In this document: positions 14,610 through 23,981 of the stretch, in pieces | Layout of the letters: each line of letters begins with the position of its first letter | Position numbering within the stretch: position 1 is the first letter of the stretch | Origin: Prevotella sp. ne3005 | GTDB taxonomy: Bacteria > Bacteroidota > Bacteroidia > Bacteroidales > Bacteroidaceae | DNA length: 64,000 nucleotides | Direction of reading: 5' to 3' | Assembly: GCF_900110085.1 (NCBI RefSeq) | Contig: NZ_FOCK01000002.1 | Location: forward strand, 62,001 to 126,000 | Notes under the pieces: generated by a model | Seen by the model: only the letters and a program-made list of their open reading frames with translations | What the model was told of the DNA's origin: nothing | Database searches by the model: none | Made by a program: the position numbers and the translations under genes

Positions 14610-15935
14610 CTATCCAACATTTTCAATCTTTATAATAAGGACTTGGGTGGTTTGGGGGGTGATGCGGTAGCGGTTGTCGGGGCGCTGGCCAACAAGCCAG
14701 AGGATGTTGCCATTAGCAGCGGTTACCACCAATTGACGGTGCTTTTCTAGAAGCGTCAACTTGCGGTCGGTAAGAAAGTCACTCACAAGCTTATGTCCTT
14801 CCATTCCAAGGGGGCAAAATGCATCGCCAGACTGCACTAAACGCACTGTTAAGGGGAATTGAATGTTTGCTGCATCGATCGTAGCACAATCGTCTAACTT
14901 TGAAATTGTTATATCATTGGACAATTTTACATCAAAAAGCATTTCAGATGAAAAACGATAACGTCCGGGCTCTGGAATACGGATGGGCTTGGAAGGATCG
15001 CTGACGGGCTCTAAGATAAGCATTTCGCGGTCGATGAGCAAGGTGTGGGATACCGATGAAATCGTCTTTCCCGGATGGCTGTTAAGACCATCGATCATCT
15101 GTTGAGTCTGGGCAGTATTGAAGCCATAAGGCGACAACCATTCATGGAGAAAAGTTGCAGGAGCAGGTTGCTGCAGAAGCGCTGAGATGCTGACAGACTG
15201 CGTCTGACCTTCTGTACGGACGAGTCGCTGTAGTGCAGTCTGCATGAATGAATCAAAGATTTTCTCCGTTTCTTGCAAGAAACGGGCGGTTTTATCGATG
15301 TTTTCCGCTGCACTGGGGTTGATATCCTTGAGCAGAGGTAACACATTGAGGCGCAGTTTGTTGCGGAGCACATCATCATGGAGGTTGGTGGAGTCGGTAA
15401 CGTAATCCTGACCGATGGAATGGAGATAATCTACAATCTCCTGACGGCTCACTCCCAGCAACGGGCGGACTATGAGACCGTTTTTAGGACGGATGCCCGT
15501 CAATCCATGGATGCCAGAGCCTCGAAGGAGATTCATCAGGAAGGTCTCAACAGCATCGTCGCGATGATGGGCCACACATACCGTCTCCGCTCCAATATCC
15601 TGACAAAGTTGGCGAAAATACCCATAACGAAGTTCACGGGCAGCCATTTCAATGCTTACTTGATGTAAGGATGCGTATTCTACTGTATCAAAATGGATTA
15701 AGTGAAGGGGTATATTCAAGGAATTGCATAAATCCTTAACGAACTGCTCATCTCGGTCGCTTTCAGCCCCTCGTAAATGAAAATTACAATGGGCAGCCTC
15801 TATCCGATAGTCTAAATCGCGCAAAATCCGTAAAAGAGCAACACTATCGGCTCCACCACTCAGCGCGACGAGATGGAGACCAGAGGACGAAAGAAGCTGA
15901 TGCTTCGCGATGAAATCGGCAACCTTACTCAACAT
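14610..15935 (-). CDS. tilS: tRNA(Ile)-lysidine synthase TilS
   Basis: TilS attaches lysine to C34 of the CAU-anticodon tRNA-Ile, changing its decoding from AUG to AUA. The PP-loop ATP-binding motif ALSGGADSVALLRIL lies at residues 24-38, followed by NFHLRGAESDRDE and AHHRDDAVETFLMNLLRGSG, both diagnostic. The C-terminal substrate-binding domain continues to residue 441, a normal length. ATG 15935 (MLSKVADF) is chosen; an ATG three codons upstream is also possible. Either start overlaps the 3' end of the methyltransferase gene, so translation is coupled. Confidence 0.95.
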   Translation of the reverse strand: MLSKVADFIAKHQLLSSSGLHLVALSGGADSVALLRILRDLDYRIEAAHCNFHLRGAESDRDEQFVKDLCNSLNIPLHLIHFDTVEYASLHQVSIEMAARELRYGYFRQLCQDIGAETVCVAHHRDDAVETFLMNLLRGSGIHGLTGIRPKNGLIVRPLLGVSRQEIVDYLHSIGQDYVTDSTNLHDDVLRNKLRLNVLPLLKDINPSAAENIDKTARFLQETEKIFDSFMQTALQRLVRTEGQTQSVSISALLQQPAPATFLHEWLSPYGFNTAQTQQMIDGLNSHPGKTISSVSHTLLIDREMLILEPVSDPSKPIRIPEPGRYRFSSEMLFDVKLSNDITISKLDDCATIDAANIQFPLTVRLVQSGDAFCPLGMEGHKLVSDFLTDRKLTLLEKHRQLVVTAANGNILWLVGQRPDNRYRITPQTTQVLIIKIENVG

Positions 15936-17097
15936 AGAGCACAAGCCCCTTCAGGTACTCGCCTTCGGGGTGATAGATGTTGATAGGATGATCGGCGGGC
16001 TGATGCAACTGATGGAGGATGCGCACCTTACGGCCAGCCTGGGCGGCAGCCGTAAAGACGGCATTACGGAAATGATCCTTGGTGACCACCTGTGAACAGC
16101 TGAACGTAAAGAGAATGCCACCCTTCTGAATCTTCTGGAAGGCCTTATTGTTCAGACGGGTATAGCCTTTAAGGGCATTATGGAGCGCCCCACGGTGCTT
16201 GGCGAAGGCTGGCGGATCGAGGATGATCAGGTCGTATTGGTCGCCAGCCTGTTCCAGATACTTGAAAGCATCTTCGCAGAAAGCCTGATGACGCTGATCG
16301 CCAGGGAAATTCAGCTCCACATTGCGGTTGGTGAGTTCGATGGCTTTGGCACTGCTGTCGACAGAATGGACGAGCTTTGCTCCACCCCGCATGGCATAGA
16401 ATGAGAAGCCACCTGTATAACAAAACATATTGAGCACACTCTTGCCTCGGGCAAAACGCTCAAGGAGGGCACGATTCTCACGCTGGTCGACAAAGAAACC
16501 CGTCTTCTGACCTCGGAGCCAGTCGACATAGAACTTCAAGCCGTTTTCGAGGGCCACATTATCGGTGGAACCGCCATAAAGGAAGCCATTCTGCATCTCT
16601 TCCATGAACGGCAGCGTGGTTTCGCTCTTGTAATAGACATGTTCCAAGCGGGAGTCCATCACCCTGACCAATTGCTCAGCAATCTCCTTACGACAGAGGT
16701 GCATGCCGATGCTATGGGCCTGCATGACGGCGGTTTTACCATAGACATCGATAATGAGTCCTGGCAAATTATCACCCTCACCATGAACCAGACGATAGGT
16801 GTTATTATCGGGGTTATCGGCAATGCCGATGGATTGGCGCATCTTCAGGGCAGAAGCCAGACGAGAAGCCCAAAACTCAGCATCGATGGCTACATCGCTG
16901 AACGTCAATACACGCACTGCGATAGAACCCTGTTGGTAATGGCCGATAGCGATGAAATCGCCATGATTGGTGACCACACGCACGATTTCGCCCTCGCTGA
17001 CACCTTCGTCGGCACGCTGGATGGCACCTGAGAATACCCAGGGATGGAAGCGGAGCAGACTCTCTTCCTTACCTTTCTTTAGAGTTATCTTCTTCAT
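15925..17097 (-). CDS. PUA-domain class I SAM methyltransferase, RlmI-like
   Basis: A 390-residue 23S rRNA cytosine-C5 methyltransferase-like enzyme. An N-terminal PUA domain (about 1-75, RFHPWVFSGAI) is followed by an EEHEA-type linker and a Rossmann methyltransferase domain. Motifs GQKTGFFVDQRENR, VLNMFCYTGGFS, VDSSAKAIELTNRN and DPPAFAKHRG are typical of RlmI/YccW. The conserved Cys of this class is seen in FTFSCSQVV near residue 337. The start overlaps the exonuclease stop by 29 bp and its stop overlaps tilS, forming a compact three-gene operon. Confidence 0.9.
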   Translation of the reverse strand: MKKITLKKGKEESLLRFHPWVFSGAIQRADEGVSEGEIVRVVTNHGDFIAIGHYQQGSIAVRVLTFSDVAIDAEFWASRLASALKMRQSIGIADNPDNNTYRLVHGEGDNLPGLIIDVYGKTAVMQAHSIGMHLCRKEIAEQLVRVMDSRLEHVYYKSETTLPFMEEMQNGFLYGGSTDNVALENGLKFYVDWLRGQKTGFFVDQRENRALLERFARGKSVLNMFCYTGGFSFYAMRGGAKLVHSVDSSAKAIELTNRNVELNFPGDQRHQAFCEDAFKYLEQAGDQYDLIILDPPAFAKHRGALHNALKGYTRLNNKAFQKIQKGGILFTFSCSQVVTKDHFRNAVFTAAAQAGRKVRILHQLHQPADHPINIYHPEGEYLKGLVLYVE

Positions 17098-17719
17098 TTT
17101 CTTGATCTGTTACAACCAGTTCGTAATCGCCAGTCTCTTTCAGACGGCATAGCTCACGATACATCTTCACACAGGCCCAGGCATCGATGGCTGCATAGCT
17201 CTTCTGACTATCAGTGAGGATATCGCGCTCCCAGTTGGAGAGCCGTTCGCGCTTGCTGATATGTCCACCCAGAAGGTTGGCATAGAGTTTGACGAGGCTC
17301 TGGTCTTCGATGCCAATCTCACGGACCATATCCTGCAGATCGACAAATGTGCCGGGAGTGAACTCGCCCAACTGACGGAGAGAGAGCAGGTCGTTGTTCC
17401 ACGCCAATCCGACTTTCGTCACCGTCGTATCCTCGAGCAGACGGACGATGGCAGGAGCGAGCCCCGTATGGTTAAGACGGAACAGAAAGCAGCAATCGTC
17501 GGTGGACACCTGTAGCAGACTGCACTTATAGTGGACACCCCGCTGAAAGGCGGGACGTGTCTCTGTATCGAATCCGAGGACGGGCTGCGACAGCAGATAA
17601 TCCACACAGCGGGAGGCTTCACTGCCCGATACGACGACCACAATCTTTCCAGGGAATTTTACCAACTCAAGATCGTTAATCCGGCTCTTTGTAAGCTTGT
17701 TATATATTAACTTTTTCAT
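17069..17719 (-). CDS. 3'-5' exonuclease, DEDDy family
   Basis: A 216-residue RNase D/DNA-polymerase-I-type exonuclease domain protein. Exo I is FDTETRP (Asp51, Glu53), exo II is GLAWNNDLLSLR, and exo III is SYAAIDAW with the YxxxD pattern, so all four acidic residues and the tyrosine are present. There is no HRDC domain. I chose ATG 17719 because the -7 element TAATTTTG (17729-17736) overlaps the more upstream ATG. It is first gene of the leftward exonuclease-methyltransferase-tilS operon and is divergent from ftsK. Confidence 0.9.
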   Translation of the reverse strand: MKKLIYNKLTKSRINDLELVKFPGKIVVVVSGSEASRCVDYLLSQPVLGFDTETRPAFQRGVHYKCSLLQVSTDDCCFLFRLNHTGLAPAIVRLLEDTTVTKVGLAWNNDLLSLRQLGEFTPGTFVDLQDMVREIGIEDQSLVKLYANLLGGHISKRERLSNWERDILTDSQKSYAAIDAWACVKMYRELCRLKETGDYELVVTDQENEEDNSKER

Positions 17720-17728
17720 TTCTGTGTG

Positions 17729-17787
17729 CAAAATTACTAAAAAAATCGCGATTTATGATGAAATCTTATTTTTTTCGACTACTTTTG
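17729..17787. promoter_or_regulatory. Divergent -7 elements of the exonuclease operon and ftsK
   Basis: Minus strand TAATTTTG at 17729-17736 faces the exonuclease gene; plus strand TACTTTTG at 17780-17787 faces ftsK, 28 bp before its ATG. Exact TTTG -33 boxes are not seen for either. Confidence 0.6.
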
Positions 17788-17814
17788 CAACAAATTTACG
17801 AAAAGAACGATAAA

Positions 17815-20310
17815 ATGGCTAAGAAAAAGAAAGTAAAGAGCGAAAAAAGCAGCGCCAACAGCCTGAGTGGCGTATTAGGCTTCAAAGATATTTTCCTGAA
17901 CGAGCGACTGAAGTTTATCTTCGGATTGGTGCTCTTCGGACTGGCAATCTATATGATGTTCGCCTTTATCTCGTATTTCTCGACGGGCGCTGCCGATCAG
18001 AGCCTGATAGAGGATCCACGCGAGGGAGAGGTGCTGAACCAAAACCATGAGTTTGCCAACACTTGCGGCAGTATGGGCGCCTACCTCTCATGGTATTTCA
18101 TCAAGCGCTGTTTCGGACTGTCGGCTTTTCTGATTCCGGTGTTTGTGTTCATGCTGAGCATCCATCTGATCAAGGCCTATAAGGTGAACCTGCTGAAGTG
18201 GTTCTTTGCTCTGGGCATCCTGATGGTATGGGCATCGGTGACGTTTGCAAAATTCCTCTCACCACTGTTTACTGACGCCAGCTTCAACCCCGGTGGCGAC
18301 CACGGACAGTATATCTCACAATTCATTGAGAATCTGATCGGCACACCCGGACTGACGGCGGTGCTGGCACTGATAGCCATCGCTTTCCTGACCTACGTGA
18401 GTGCTGAGACCATCTTCGTGATCCGGAAAATCCTGAATCCATCGAAGATTATAGATAAGGTGAAGTTTGCCGTGACCAACAATGACCCCAATGAGCCTGT
18501 GGACTCTTATGAGGATCAGATGGGGGACGAGGAGGAGCTCAAGGTGTTTGACGACCCCGCCACGCAGACGGTGGAGTTCAAGTCCAACGGTGACGCCATC
18601 GTGATCGACGAGGGGTATCAGAACGAGGACAACGGCGAGCCCGTACACCGTCCAAAGACCGTGAAGCCCAAGTCCACGGACGGCGACAAGGTGGATATGA
18701 AGGTGGAAGTGGCCGAGGGAGACAATGAGGCAGCCAATGGCAAGTCGCTCGTTGACCCCAGCAACATGGAGCCCTACGACCCCAAGCGCGATCTGGAGAA
18801 CTACCGCTATCCGACGCTGGAGCTGTTGAAGAAATACGATAACGACGGTAAGCCGTATATCGATATGGCTGAGCAGAATGCCAATAAGGACAGGATCGTA
18901 TCAGTGCTGCGCACCTTTGGTGTAGAGATCTCGAGCATCAAGGCCACGGTGGGTCCGACCATCACCCTTTATGAGATCACGCTGGCTCCCGGTGTGCGTA
19001 TCACAAAGGTACGTTCGCTGGAGGATGACATCGCCCTGAGCCTCTCGGCCCTCGGCATCCGTATCATCGCCCCGATGCCCGGTAAGGGAACGGTAGGTAT
19101 CGAGGTCCCGAATGCCAAGCCCTCGATAGTGTCGATGGAATCGATCCTGAACTCGAAGAAGTTCCAGGAGTCGCAAATGGAACTGCCCTGTGCTGTGGGT
19201 AAGACAATTACCAACGAGGTGTTTATGTTCGATCTCGCCAAGGCGCCCCACCTGCTCGTGGCCGGTGCTACGGGTCAAGGTAAGTCGGTAGGCCTGAACG
19301 CCATCGTCACCTCTTTATTATATAAGAAGCATCCGGCAGAGTTGAAGATTGTGCTCGTGGACCCGAAGAAGGTTGAGTTCTCAATCTATAATCCGCTGAT
19401 CAACCACTTCCTGGCGAAGGTGCCCGACGAGGATGCCGATCCCATCATCACCGACGTTACAAAGGTGGTAAGGACGCTGAACTCGCTCTGTAAGCTGATG
19501 GATAAGCGATATGACCTGCTGAAAGAGGTGGGCGCTCGTAACATCAAAGAGTATAATAAGAAGTTCCTGGACCGCAAGATCGTGCCACAAAACACTGATC
19601 CTTCGTGTATGGGTCATGGCTATATGCCCTATATCGTGGTGATTATCGATGAGTTTGGCGATCTGATCATGACGGCCGGTAAGGAGATTGAGTTGCCTAT
19701 TGCCCGTATCGCCCAGCTGGCGCGTGCCGTGGGTATCCACATGGTGATTGCCACCCAGCGACCCACCACCACGATTATCACGGGTAACATCAAGGCCAAC
19801 TTCCCCGCCCGTATTGCCTTTAAGGTGAGTGCGGGTATCGACTCGAAGACCATTCTGGACCGTACAGGCGCCCAGCAGCTGATTGGTAAGGGTGACATGC
19901 TCTACTTAGGAGGTGCGGAGCCTATCCGTGTGCAGTGTGCCTTTGTCGACACACCTGAGGTGGAGCGCATCAATGAGTTCATCGCCAACCAACAGAGCTA
20001 CGGCATGCCATTTGAGCTGCCTGAGCCCGATATGCCTGAGGCTGATGCTGGCGATGGTGGCGGCAGGGATGTGGACATGCAGCACCTTGACCCGCTGTTT
20101 GAGGATGCAGCCCGACTGATTGTCCGTGAACAGAGTGGTTCTACCTCACTCATCCAACGAAAGTTTGCCATCGGCTATAACCGTGCCGGACGACTGATGG
20201 ACCAGTTGGAGAAGGCTGGTGTGGTAGGTGCCGCCATGGGTTCGAAGCCGCGTGAGGTGATGTTGCAGGATGAGAATAGTCTGAATAATCTCCTCAGTAG
20301 TCTGAGATGA
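17815..20310 (+). CDS. ftsK: DNA translocase FtsK/SpoIIIE
   Basis: A septal DNA pump that clears and unlinks chromosomes at division. From ATG 17815 (MAKKKKVKSEKSS) it has 831 residues. A basic start precedes four membrane helices (about 32-56, 95-118, 125-147, 178-200). An acidic linker of about 120 residues follows, then alpha/beta motor domains with Walker A GATGQGKS near 483 and Walker B VVIIDEFGDL near 608, and a C-terminal winged-helix gamma domain (about 765-815). The upstream in-frame ATG lies before the -7 TACTTTTG, so it was rejected. A run of ATTGAAG repeats begins at the last base of its stop. Confidence 0.95.
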   Translation: MAKKKKVKSEKSSANSLSGVLGFKDIFLNERLKFIFGLVLFGLAIYMMFAFISYFSTGAADQSLIEDPREGEVLNQNHEFANTCGSMGAYLSWYFIKRCFGLSAFLIPVFVFMLSIHLIKAYKVNLLKWFFALGILMVWASVTFAKFLSPLFTDASFNPGGDHGQYISQFIENLIGTPGLTAVLALIAIAFLTYVSAETIFVIRKILNPSKIIDKVKFAVTNNDPNEPVDSYEDQMGDEEELKVFDDPATQTVEFKSNGDAIVIDEGYQNEDNGEPVHRPKTVKPKSTDGDKVDMKVEVAEGDNEAANGKSLVDPSNMEPYDPKRDLENYRYPTLELLKKYDNDGKPYIDMAEQNANKDRIVSVLRTFGVEISSIKATVGPTITLYEITLAPGVRITKVRSLEDDIALSLSALGIRIIAPMPGKGTVGIEVPNAKPSIVSMESILNSKKFQESQMELPCAVGKTITNEVFMFDLAKAPHLLVAGATGQGKSVGLNAIVTSLLYKKHPAELKIVLVDPKKVEFSIYNPLINHFLAKVPDEDADPIITDVTKVVRTLNSLCKLMDKRYDLLKEVGARNIKEYNKKFLDRKIVPQNTDPSCMGHGYMPYIVVIIDEFGDLIMTAGKEIELPIARIAQLARAVGIHMVIATQRPTTTIITGNIKANFPARIAFKVSAGIDSKTILDRTGAQQLIGKGDMLYLGGAEPIRVQCAFVDTPEVERINEFIANQQSYGMPFELPEPDMPEADAGDGGGRDVDMQHLDPLFEDAARLIVREQSGSTSLIQRKFAIGYNRAGRLMDQLEKAGVVGAAMGSKPREVMLQDENSLNNLLSSLR

Positions 20311-20344
20311 TTGAAGATTGAAGATTGAAAATTGAAGATTGAAG
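20310..20344 (+). repeat. Five ATTGAAR 7-mers directly after ftsK
   Basis: Five exact 7-nt units (ATTGAAG, ATTGAAG, ATTGAAA, ATTGAAG, ATTGAAG) begin with the last base of the ftsK TGA. They belong to the same family as 5505-5539 and 52110-52151. Unlike those, 85 more bp separate the array from the next start codon (lolA-like, 20430). Confidence 0.92.
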
Positions 20345-20429
20345 GTCGCGATTAAGTGAGAACAGAGCTAAGCTTGCTTAAGCTATGTCGAACGTGAGCG
20401 AGCTCGATGTAAAACATCAAGATTAAAAT

Positions 20430-21026
20430 ATGAAAAAGATTTGTTTTCTGATAACGGCGATGCTGCTGAGCGTCGCAACTTACGGGCAGACGGCGAAGAG
20501 CGTGCTCGACAAGGCTGCCGCTATGGTGTCGGCCAAGGAAGGCGTAAGAGCCAGTTTCAGGATGACAGGCGCACACGGCAGCACCCATGGTACCATTGCC
20601 GTGAAAGGTCGCAAGTTCTATGCTACCACACCACAAGCTACCATTTGGTTTGATGGCAAGACGCAGTGGACTTATATGAAGAATAACGACGAGGTGAACG
20701 TGAGCAATCCCACCGAGTCACAGCTTCAGGCCATTAATCCCTACAACTTCATCAATCTCTACAAGAAGGGGTATGACTGCACGCTGAATAAGAGCGGCAA
20801 GGATTACGTAGTACATCTGACGGCCTCGAATCCCCAAACGAAGATCAAGGAGTTGTTTGTCACCATTGACAAGACCAACCATCATCCCACGCAGGTGAAG
20901 CTGTTGCAGGGAAAGAAGTGGACCATCTTCGACATTACCGATCTGAAGAAACAGGCCATTGCTGACAGTCAGTTCCGTTTTAACTCCAAAGATTTCCCGA
21001 CTGCTGAGGTCATAGATTTACGATGA
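20430..21026 (+). CDS. LolA-like outer-membrane lipoprotein carrier protein
   Basis: A 198-residue periplasmic protein with signal peptide 1-19 (MKKICFLITAMLLSVATYGQ). The mature part has the LolA/LolB-type half-barrel pattern: VRASFRMTG, KGRKFYATTPQATIWFDGKTQWTY and INPYNFINLYKKGY. LolA shuttles lipoproteins across the periplasm. This short Bacteroidetes form is more diverged than proteobacterial LolA, so function is by similarity. It follows ftsK, as lolA follows ftsK in many bacteria, which supports the call. Its stop overlaps the next start as ATGA. Confidence 0.82.
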   Translation: MKKICFLITAMLLSVATYGQTAKSVLDKAAAMVSAKEGVRASFRMTGAHGSTHGTIAVKGRKFYATTPQATIWFDGKTQWTYMKNNDEVNVSNPTESQLQAINPYNFINLYKKGYDCTLNKSGKDYVVHLTASNPQTKIKELFVTIDKTNHHPTQVKLLQGKKWTIFDITDLKKQAIADSQFRFNSKDFPTAEVIDLR

Positions 21027-22501
21027 ACAAGTTACAGTTATATAGGCTTCTTAGGAAGAACACGAACCTGAGCTATAAGCGCAGTCCGGCATTTGAGCAG
21101 AACAAGTGGGCGAAGGCCATGATCTATTTCGGTGGTGTGATGTTCGCCATCTACTTGATTATGTATGGTGCCATCATCGGCTCTATGGCTGATGGCGAGG
21201 CTGGTATGATGATTGCCTTTGCACCGGTATTCCTGGTCATCGACTATCTGTTGAGGTTTATCTTCCAGTCTACGCCGGGTATGATGGTGAAGCCTTATAT
21301 CCTGCAACCCATCTCGCGCTATACCGCCATCGAGTGTTTCCTTTTGGGCGAACACGTGAGCGGCTATAACCTGTTGTGGCTGGCGATGTTCATCCCCTAC
21401 TCGATCATCATCATGATTGCCGGGGCTGGATGGATGACATTCGTAGAACTGATAACGGCAGAGCTGCTGATCATACTGAACAGTCAGATCTACCTCTTCT
21501 TCCGTACGCTCATCAACCGCAAGGTGCTGTGGTTCCCTGTGTCGCTGGTGTTCTATGCCCTACCCTTTATCCCGCTGTTCCTGAAGTTTAAAAGCAGCTC
21601 GTTCGAATGGATGCTCGACACCTATAAGGTGGTTGGCGTCTCTTGGTATTTCCTGCCAGCTCTTATCTTGGTCATCGTGGGATTGTTTTTCGTGAACCGC
21701 TGGTTCCAGTTCAAGTTTGTCTACGAGGAGATTTCGAAGAAGAAGGAGCAGGCGCTCAAGCATGTGTCGGAGTTTAAGTTCCTCGAGCATTTTGGTCTTG
21801 TGGGCGAATATATGAAGATCGAGATGAAGTCGAACATGAGAAACAAGACCATGCGCAGCCGCTGTATCATGAGCTTGGCACTGATCGTGATGTTCTCGGC
21901 ACTGATAGCCTATACGAACATCTACGACAGTGAACTGATGCTGAACTTCTGGTGTATCTACTGTTTTGCCATCTACGGCATGACTGCCCTCATCAAGATT
22001 ATGGGACAGGAAGGCAACTATATCGACCTGCTCATGATGCACCGCGAGAACATCATCGCACTACTGAAGGCGAAGTTCTGGTTCTACAGCCTGGTGCTCA
22101 TTATCCCATTTGTCATCATGCTGCCTGCCGTGTTTGCAGGGAAGTTCTCTTTGCTGATGCTCTTTGCCTATATGCTGCTGACAGCAGGGTTCCTGCATTT
22201 TATCATCTTCCAGTTGGCGGTGTACAACAAGCAGACGATCCCCCTGCAGTTGAAGATGACGGCGAAGGGAAACTTCGAGAACGGCATGCAGATCGTGATT
22301 GAGATGACTGCGCTGATAGGCCCCATCCTCATTACAGGTCTGGGCTACCTGCTCGTGGGTCTGACCTATACTTATATCTTCATGTGCGTGGTAGGACTGG
22401 CGTTCATTCTGGCGCATCCATTATGGATCAGGAACATCTATAATCGCATGATGCAGCGCCGTTATGAGAACTTAGAAGGCTTTCACAGTACCCGTGAATA
22501 A
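21023..22501 (+). CDS. DUF5687 polytopic membrane protein
   Basis: A 492-residue protein with about eleven hydrophobic segments and an N-terminal cytoplasmic stretch MNKLQLYRLLRKNTNLSYKR. It resembles the Bacteroidetes DUF5687 family, whose architecture is like ABC exporter permeases of the ABC-2 kind. No ATPase gene follows; the gene is overlapped by lolA-like upstream (ATGA) and followed by a tRNA cluster. If it is an exporter permease its ATPase must be encoded elsewhere. The name is a family label, not a known function. Confidence 0.7.
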   Translation: MNKLQLYRLLRKNTNLSYKRSPAFEQNKWAKAMIYFGGVMFAIYLIMYGAIIGSMADGEAGMMIAFAPVFLVIDYLLRFIFQSTPGMMVKPYILQPISRYTAIECFLLGEHVSGYNLLWLAMFIPYSIIIMIAGAGWMTFVELITAELLIILNSQIYLFFRTLINRKVLWFPVSLVFYALPFIPLFLKFKSSSFEWMLDTYKVVGVSWYFLPALILVIVGLFFVNRWFQFKFVYEEISKKKEQALKHVSEFKFLEHFGLVGEYMKIEMKSNMRNKTMRSRCIMSLALIVMFSALIAYTNIYDSELMLNFWCIYCFAIYGMTALIKIMGQEGNYIDLLMMHRENIIALLKAKFWFYSLVLIIPFVIMLPAVFAGKFSLLMLFAYMLLTAGFLHFIIFQLAVYNKQTIPLQLKMTAKGNFENGMQIVIEMTALIGPILITGLGYLLVGLTYTYIFMCVVGLAFILAHPLWIRNIYNRMMQRRYENLEGFHSTRE

Positions 22502-22528
22502 CTTTTTATGAAGAAAATCGCCAAAAAG

Positions 22529-22560
22529 TTTGGTGGAATCAAAAAAAGTATGTACCTTTG
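22529..22560 (+). promoter_or_regulatory. Promoter of the Lys-Lys-Thr-Gly tRNA cluster
   Basis: -33 TTTG (22529-22532), 20-bp spacer and -7 TACCTTTG (22553-22560), about 20 bp before the first tRNA. Confidence 0.85.
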
Positions 22561-22580
22561 CACCCGCTAAACAAAAGGAT

Positions 22581-22653
22581 GCACCCGTAGCTCAGTTGGT
22601 AGAGCACCTGACTCTTAATCAGGGTGTCCAGGGTTCGAGCCCCTGCGGGTGTA
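22581..22653 (+). tRNA. tRNA-Lys(CTT), copy 1
   Basis: A 73-nt cloverleaf with anticodon stem CCTGA/TCAGG and loop CTCTTAA, anticodon CTT. The acceptor GCACCCG/CGGGTGT carries a terminal G-U pair. Identical to 22700-22772. Confidence 0.94.
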
Positions 22654-22699
22654 CAAAAAAGGAGGCAAGCGGTCCTCCTTTCTTTTTGAAAAATAGCAT

Positions 22700-22772
22700 G
22701 CACCCGTAGCTCAGTTGGTAGAGCACCTGACTCTTAATCAGGGTGTCCAGGGTTCGAGCCCCTGCGGGTGTA
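22700..22772 (+). tRNA. tRNA-Lys(CTT), copy 2
   Basis: Identical to 22581-22653; anticodon CTT. It is the second gene of the cluster. Confidence 0.94.
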
Positions 22773-22786
22773 CATCTCGAAAGGTT

Positions 22787-22859
<73 letters not shown>

Positions 22860-22888
22860 CACAAGTAATCACAGATTTTATTTATTAA

Positions 22889-22959
22889 GCGGAATTAGCA
22901 CATCGGTAGTGCACGGGCTTCCCAAGCCTGGGAGGCGGGTTCGATTCCCGTATTCCGCT
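22889..22959 (+). tRNA. tRNA-Gly(CCC)
   Basis: A 71-nt tRNA with acceptor GCGGAAT/ATTCCGC and anticodon loop TTCCCAA (anticodon CCC, reads GGG). Last gene of the cluster; a terminator follows at 22971. Confidence 0.93.
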
Positions 22960-22970
22960 CAGAAATAAAA

Positions 22971-22998
22971 CATGCAGGGGCCTGCATGATTTGTTTTA
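22971..22998 (+). terminator. Terminator of the tRNA cluster
   Basis: CATGCAG/CTGCATG stem (7 bp, 4-nt loop) followed by ATTTGTTTTAT. It overlaps the last bases of the convergent GH73 gene. Confidence 0.75.
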
Positions 22999-23907
22999 TC
23001 TCAGACGAAGACCTTCGCCTACCCTGATCTGATGGTCGGGCGACAGACGGTTCATCTTATAGAGGTTCTTCAGGCGGATGCCGTATTTCTGGGCGATGGA
23101 GTACATCGACTCACCGGGCTGCACATAGTGCAGACGACCCTTATACTCCTTCGGCGCTTTCTTCTGTTTCTTTTTCAGCCAGATGATTTCTCCTTCTTCC
23201 AACTGGTCGCGCTTGTTGCGCTCGTTGTATTTGGCAATCTTACGGTAGCTGATGCCCACCTCCTCACCAATCGACTTGAAGGTATCACCACGACGGGCTA
23301 CCAGGTAATAGTTCTTGTTGAAGATGCGGATGACGTGGAGCGAGGCACCGTTGACCTGATGATCCTTCGTGCGCTGGGTCATGAAACGGTCGTAGCCCTT
23401 GGCATTGTCGTACTGATTAAGCTTATAGAGTTGGATAATCTCTATCAGTTTGTTGGCATACTGCGGATTGGTGGCATAGCCTGCCGCCTTCAATCCCTTG
23501 GCCCAGCCTTTATAGTCGGTGGTCTTGAGACTAAACAAAGAACTATAACGCCGACTGGTAGAAAGGAAACGGGAATGATCCTCATACGACTCATAGGCAG
23601 AGCGATAGGCACGGAAGCACTCGCTGCGCGCATCGTCATCGTGATAGCTGGTAGGCCCAGTCCAACCGTTATGACACTTGATGCCAAAGTGGTTATTGGC
23701 CTTACGTGTGAGTTCACTACGCCCGGCACCACTCTCCAGGAGTCCCTGTGCCAAGGTGATGGAGGCAGGGATCTTGTAGCGTTGCATCTGCTCGATGGCG
23801 ATGTCCTTGTATTGATCGATATATTGCTGATAAGCCTGATTCCATCGCACCTGAGCAGCACTGCTCAAGGCCAGGAAAAGGGCTGTTGTCAAAAAAATCT
23901 TCCTCAT
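22996..23907 (-). CDS. GH73 N-acetylglucosaminidase with LysM repeats
   Basis: A 303-residue secreted peptidoglycan hydrolase. A signal peptide (about 1-18) is followed by a glucosaminidase domain with the catalytic Glu in LLESGAGRSELTRKANNHFG and downstream FRAYRSAYESYEDHSRFL. Two LysM peptidoglycan-binding modules follow (YYLVARRGDTFKSIGEEVGI and HYVQPGESMYSIAQKYGI). This FlgJ/Auxiliary-like form cuts the glycan backbone during growth or separation. A minus-strand -7 TACTTTTG (23925-23932) lies 18 bp upstream of the ATG. The gene is divergent from cdd. Confidence 0.92.
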   Translation of the reverse strand: MRKIFLTTALFLALSSAAQVRWNQAYQQYIDQYKDIAIEQMQRYKIPASITLAQGLLESGAGRSELTRKANNHFGIKCHNGWTGPTSYHDDDARSECFRAYRSAYESYEDHSRFLSTSRRYSSLFSLKTTDYKGWAKGLKAAGYATNPQYANKLIEIIQLYKLNQYDNAKGYDRFMTQRTKDHQVNGASLHVIRIFNKNYYLVARRGDTFKSIGEEVGISYRKIAKYNERNKRDQLEEGEIIWLKKKQKKAPKEYKGRLHYVQPGESMYSIAQKYGIRLKNLYKMNRLSPDHQIRVGEGLRLR

Positions 23908-23924
23908 AACCGTATATTTCTTTG

Positions 23925-23962
23925 CAAAAGTAATGATTTCTCTTGAATTATTTGTATATTTG
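23925..23962. promoter_or_regulatory. Divergent -7 elements of the GH73 gene and cdd
   Basis: TACTTTTG on the minus strand (23925-23932) and TATATTTG on the plus strand (23955-23962) face opposite genes. Neither has an exact TTTG at the usual -33 distance. Confidence 0.5.
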
Positions 23963-23981
23963 CCGAAAAATTGCGCAATTT

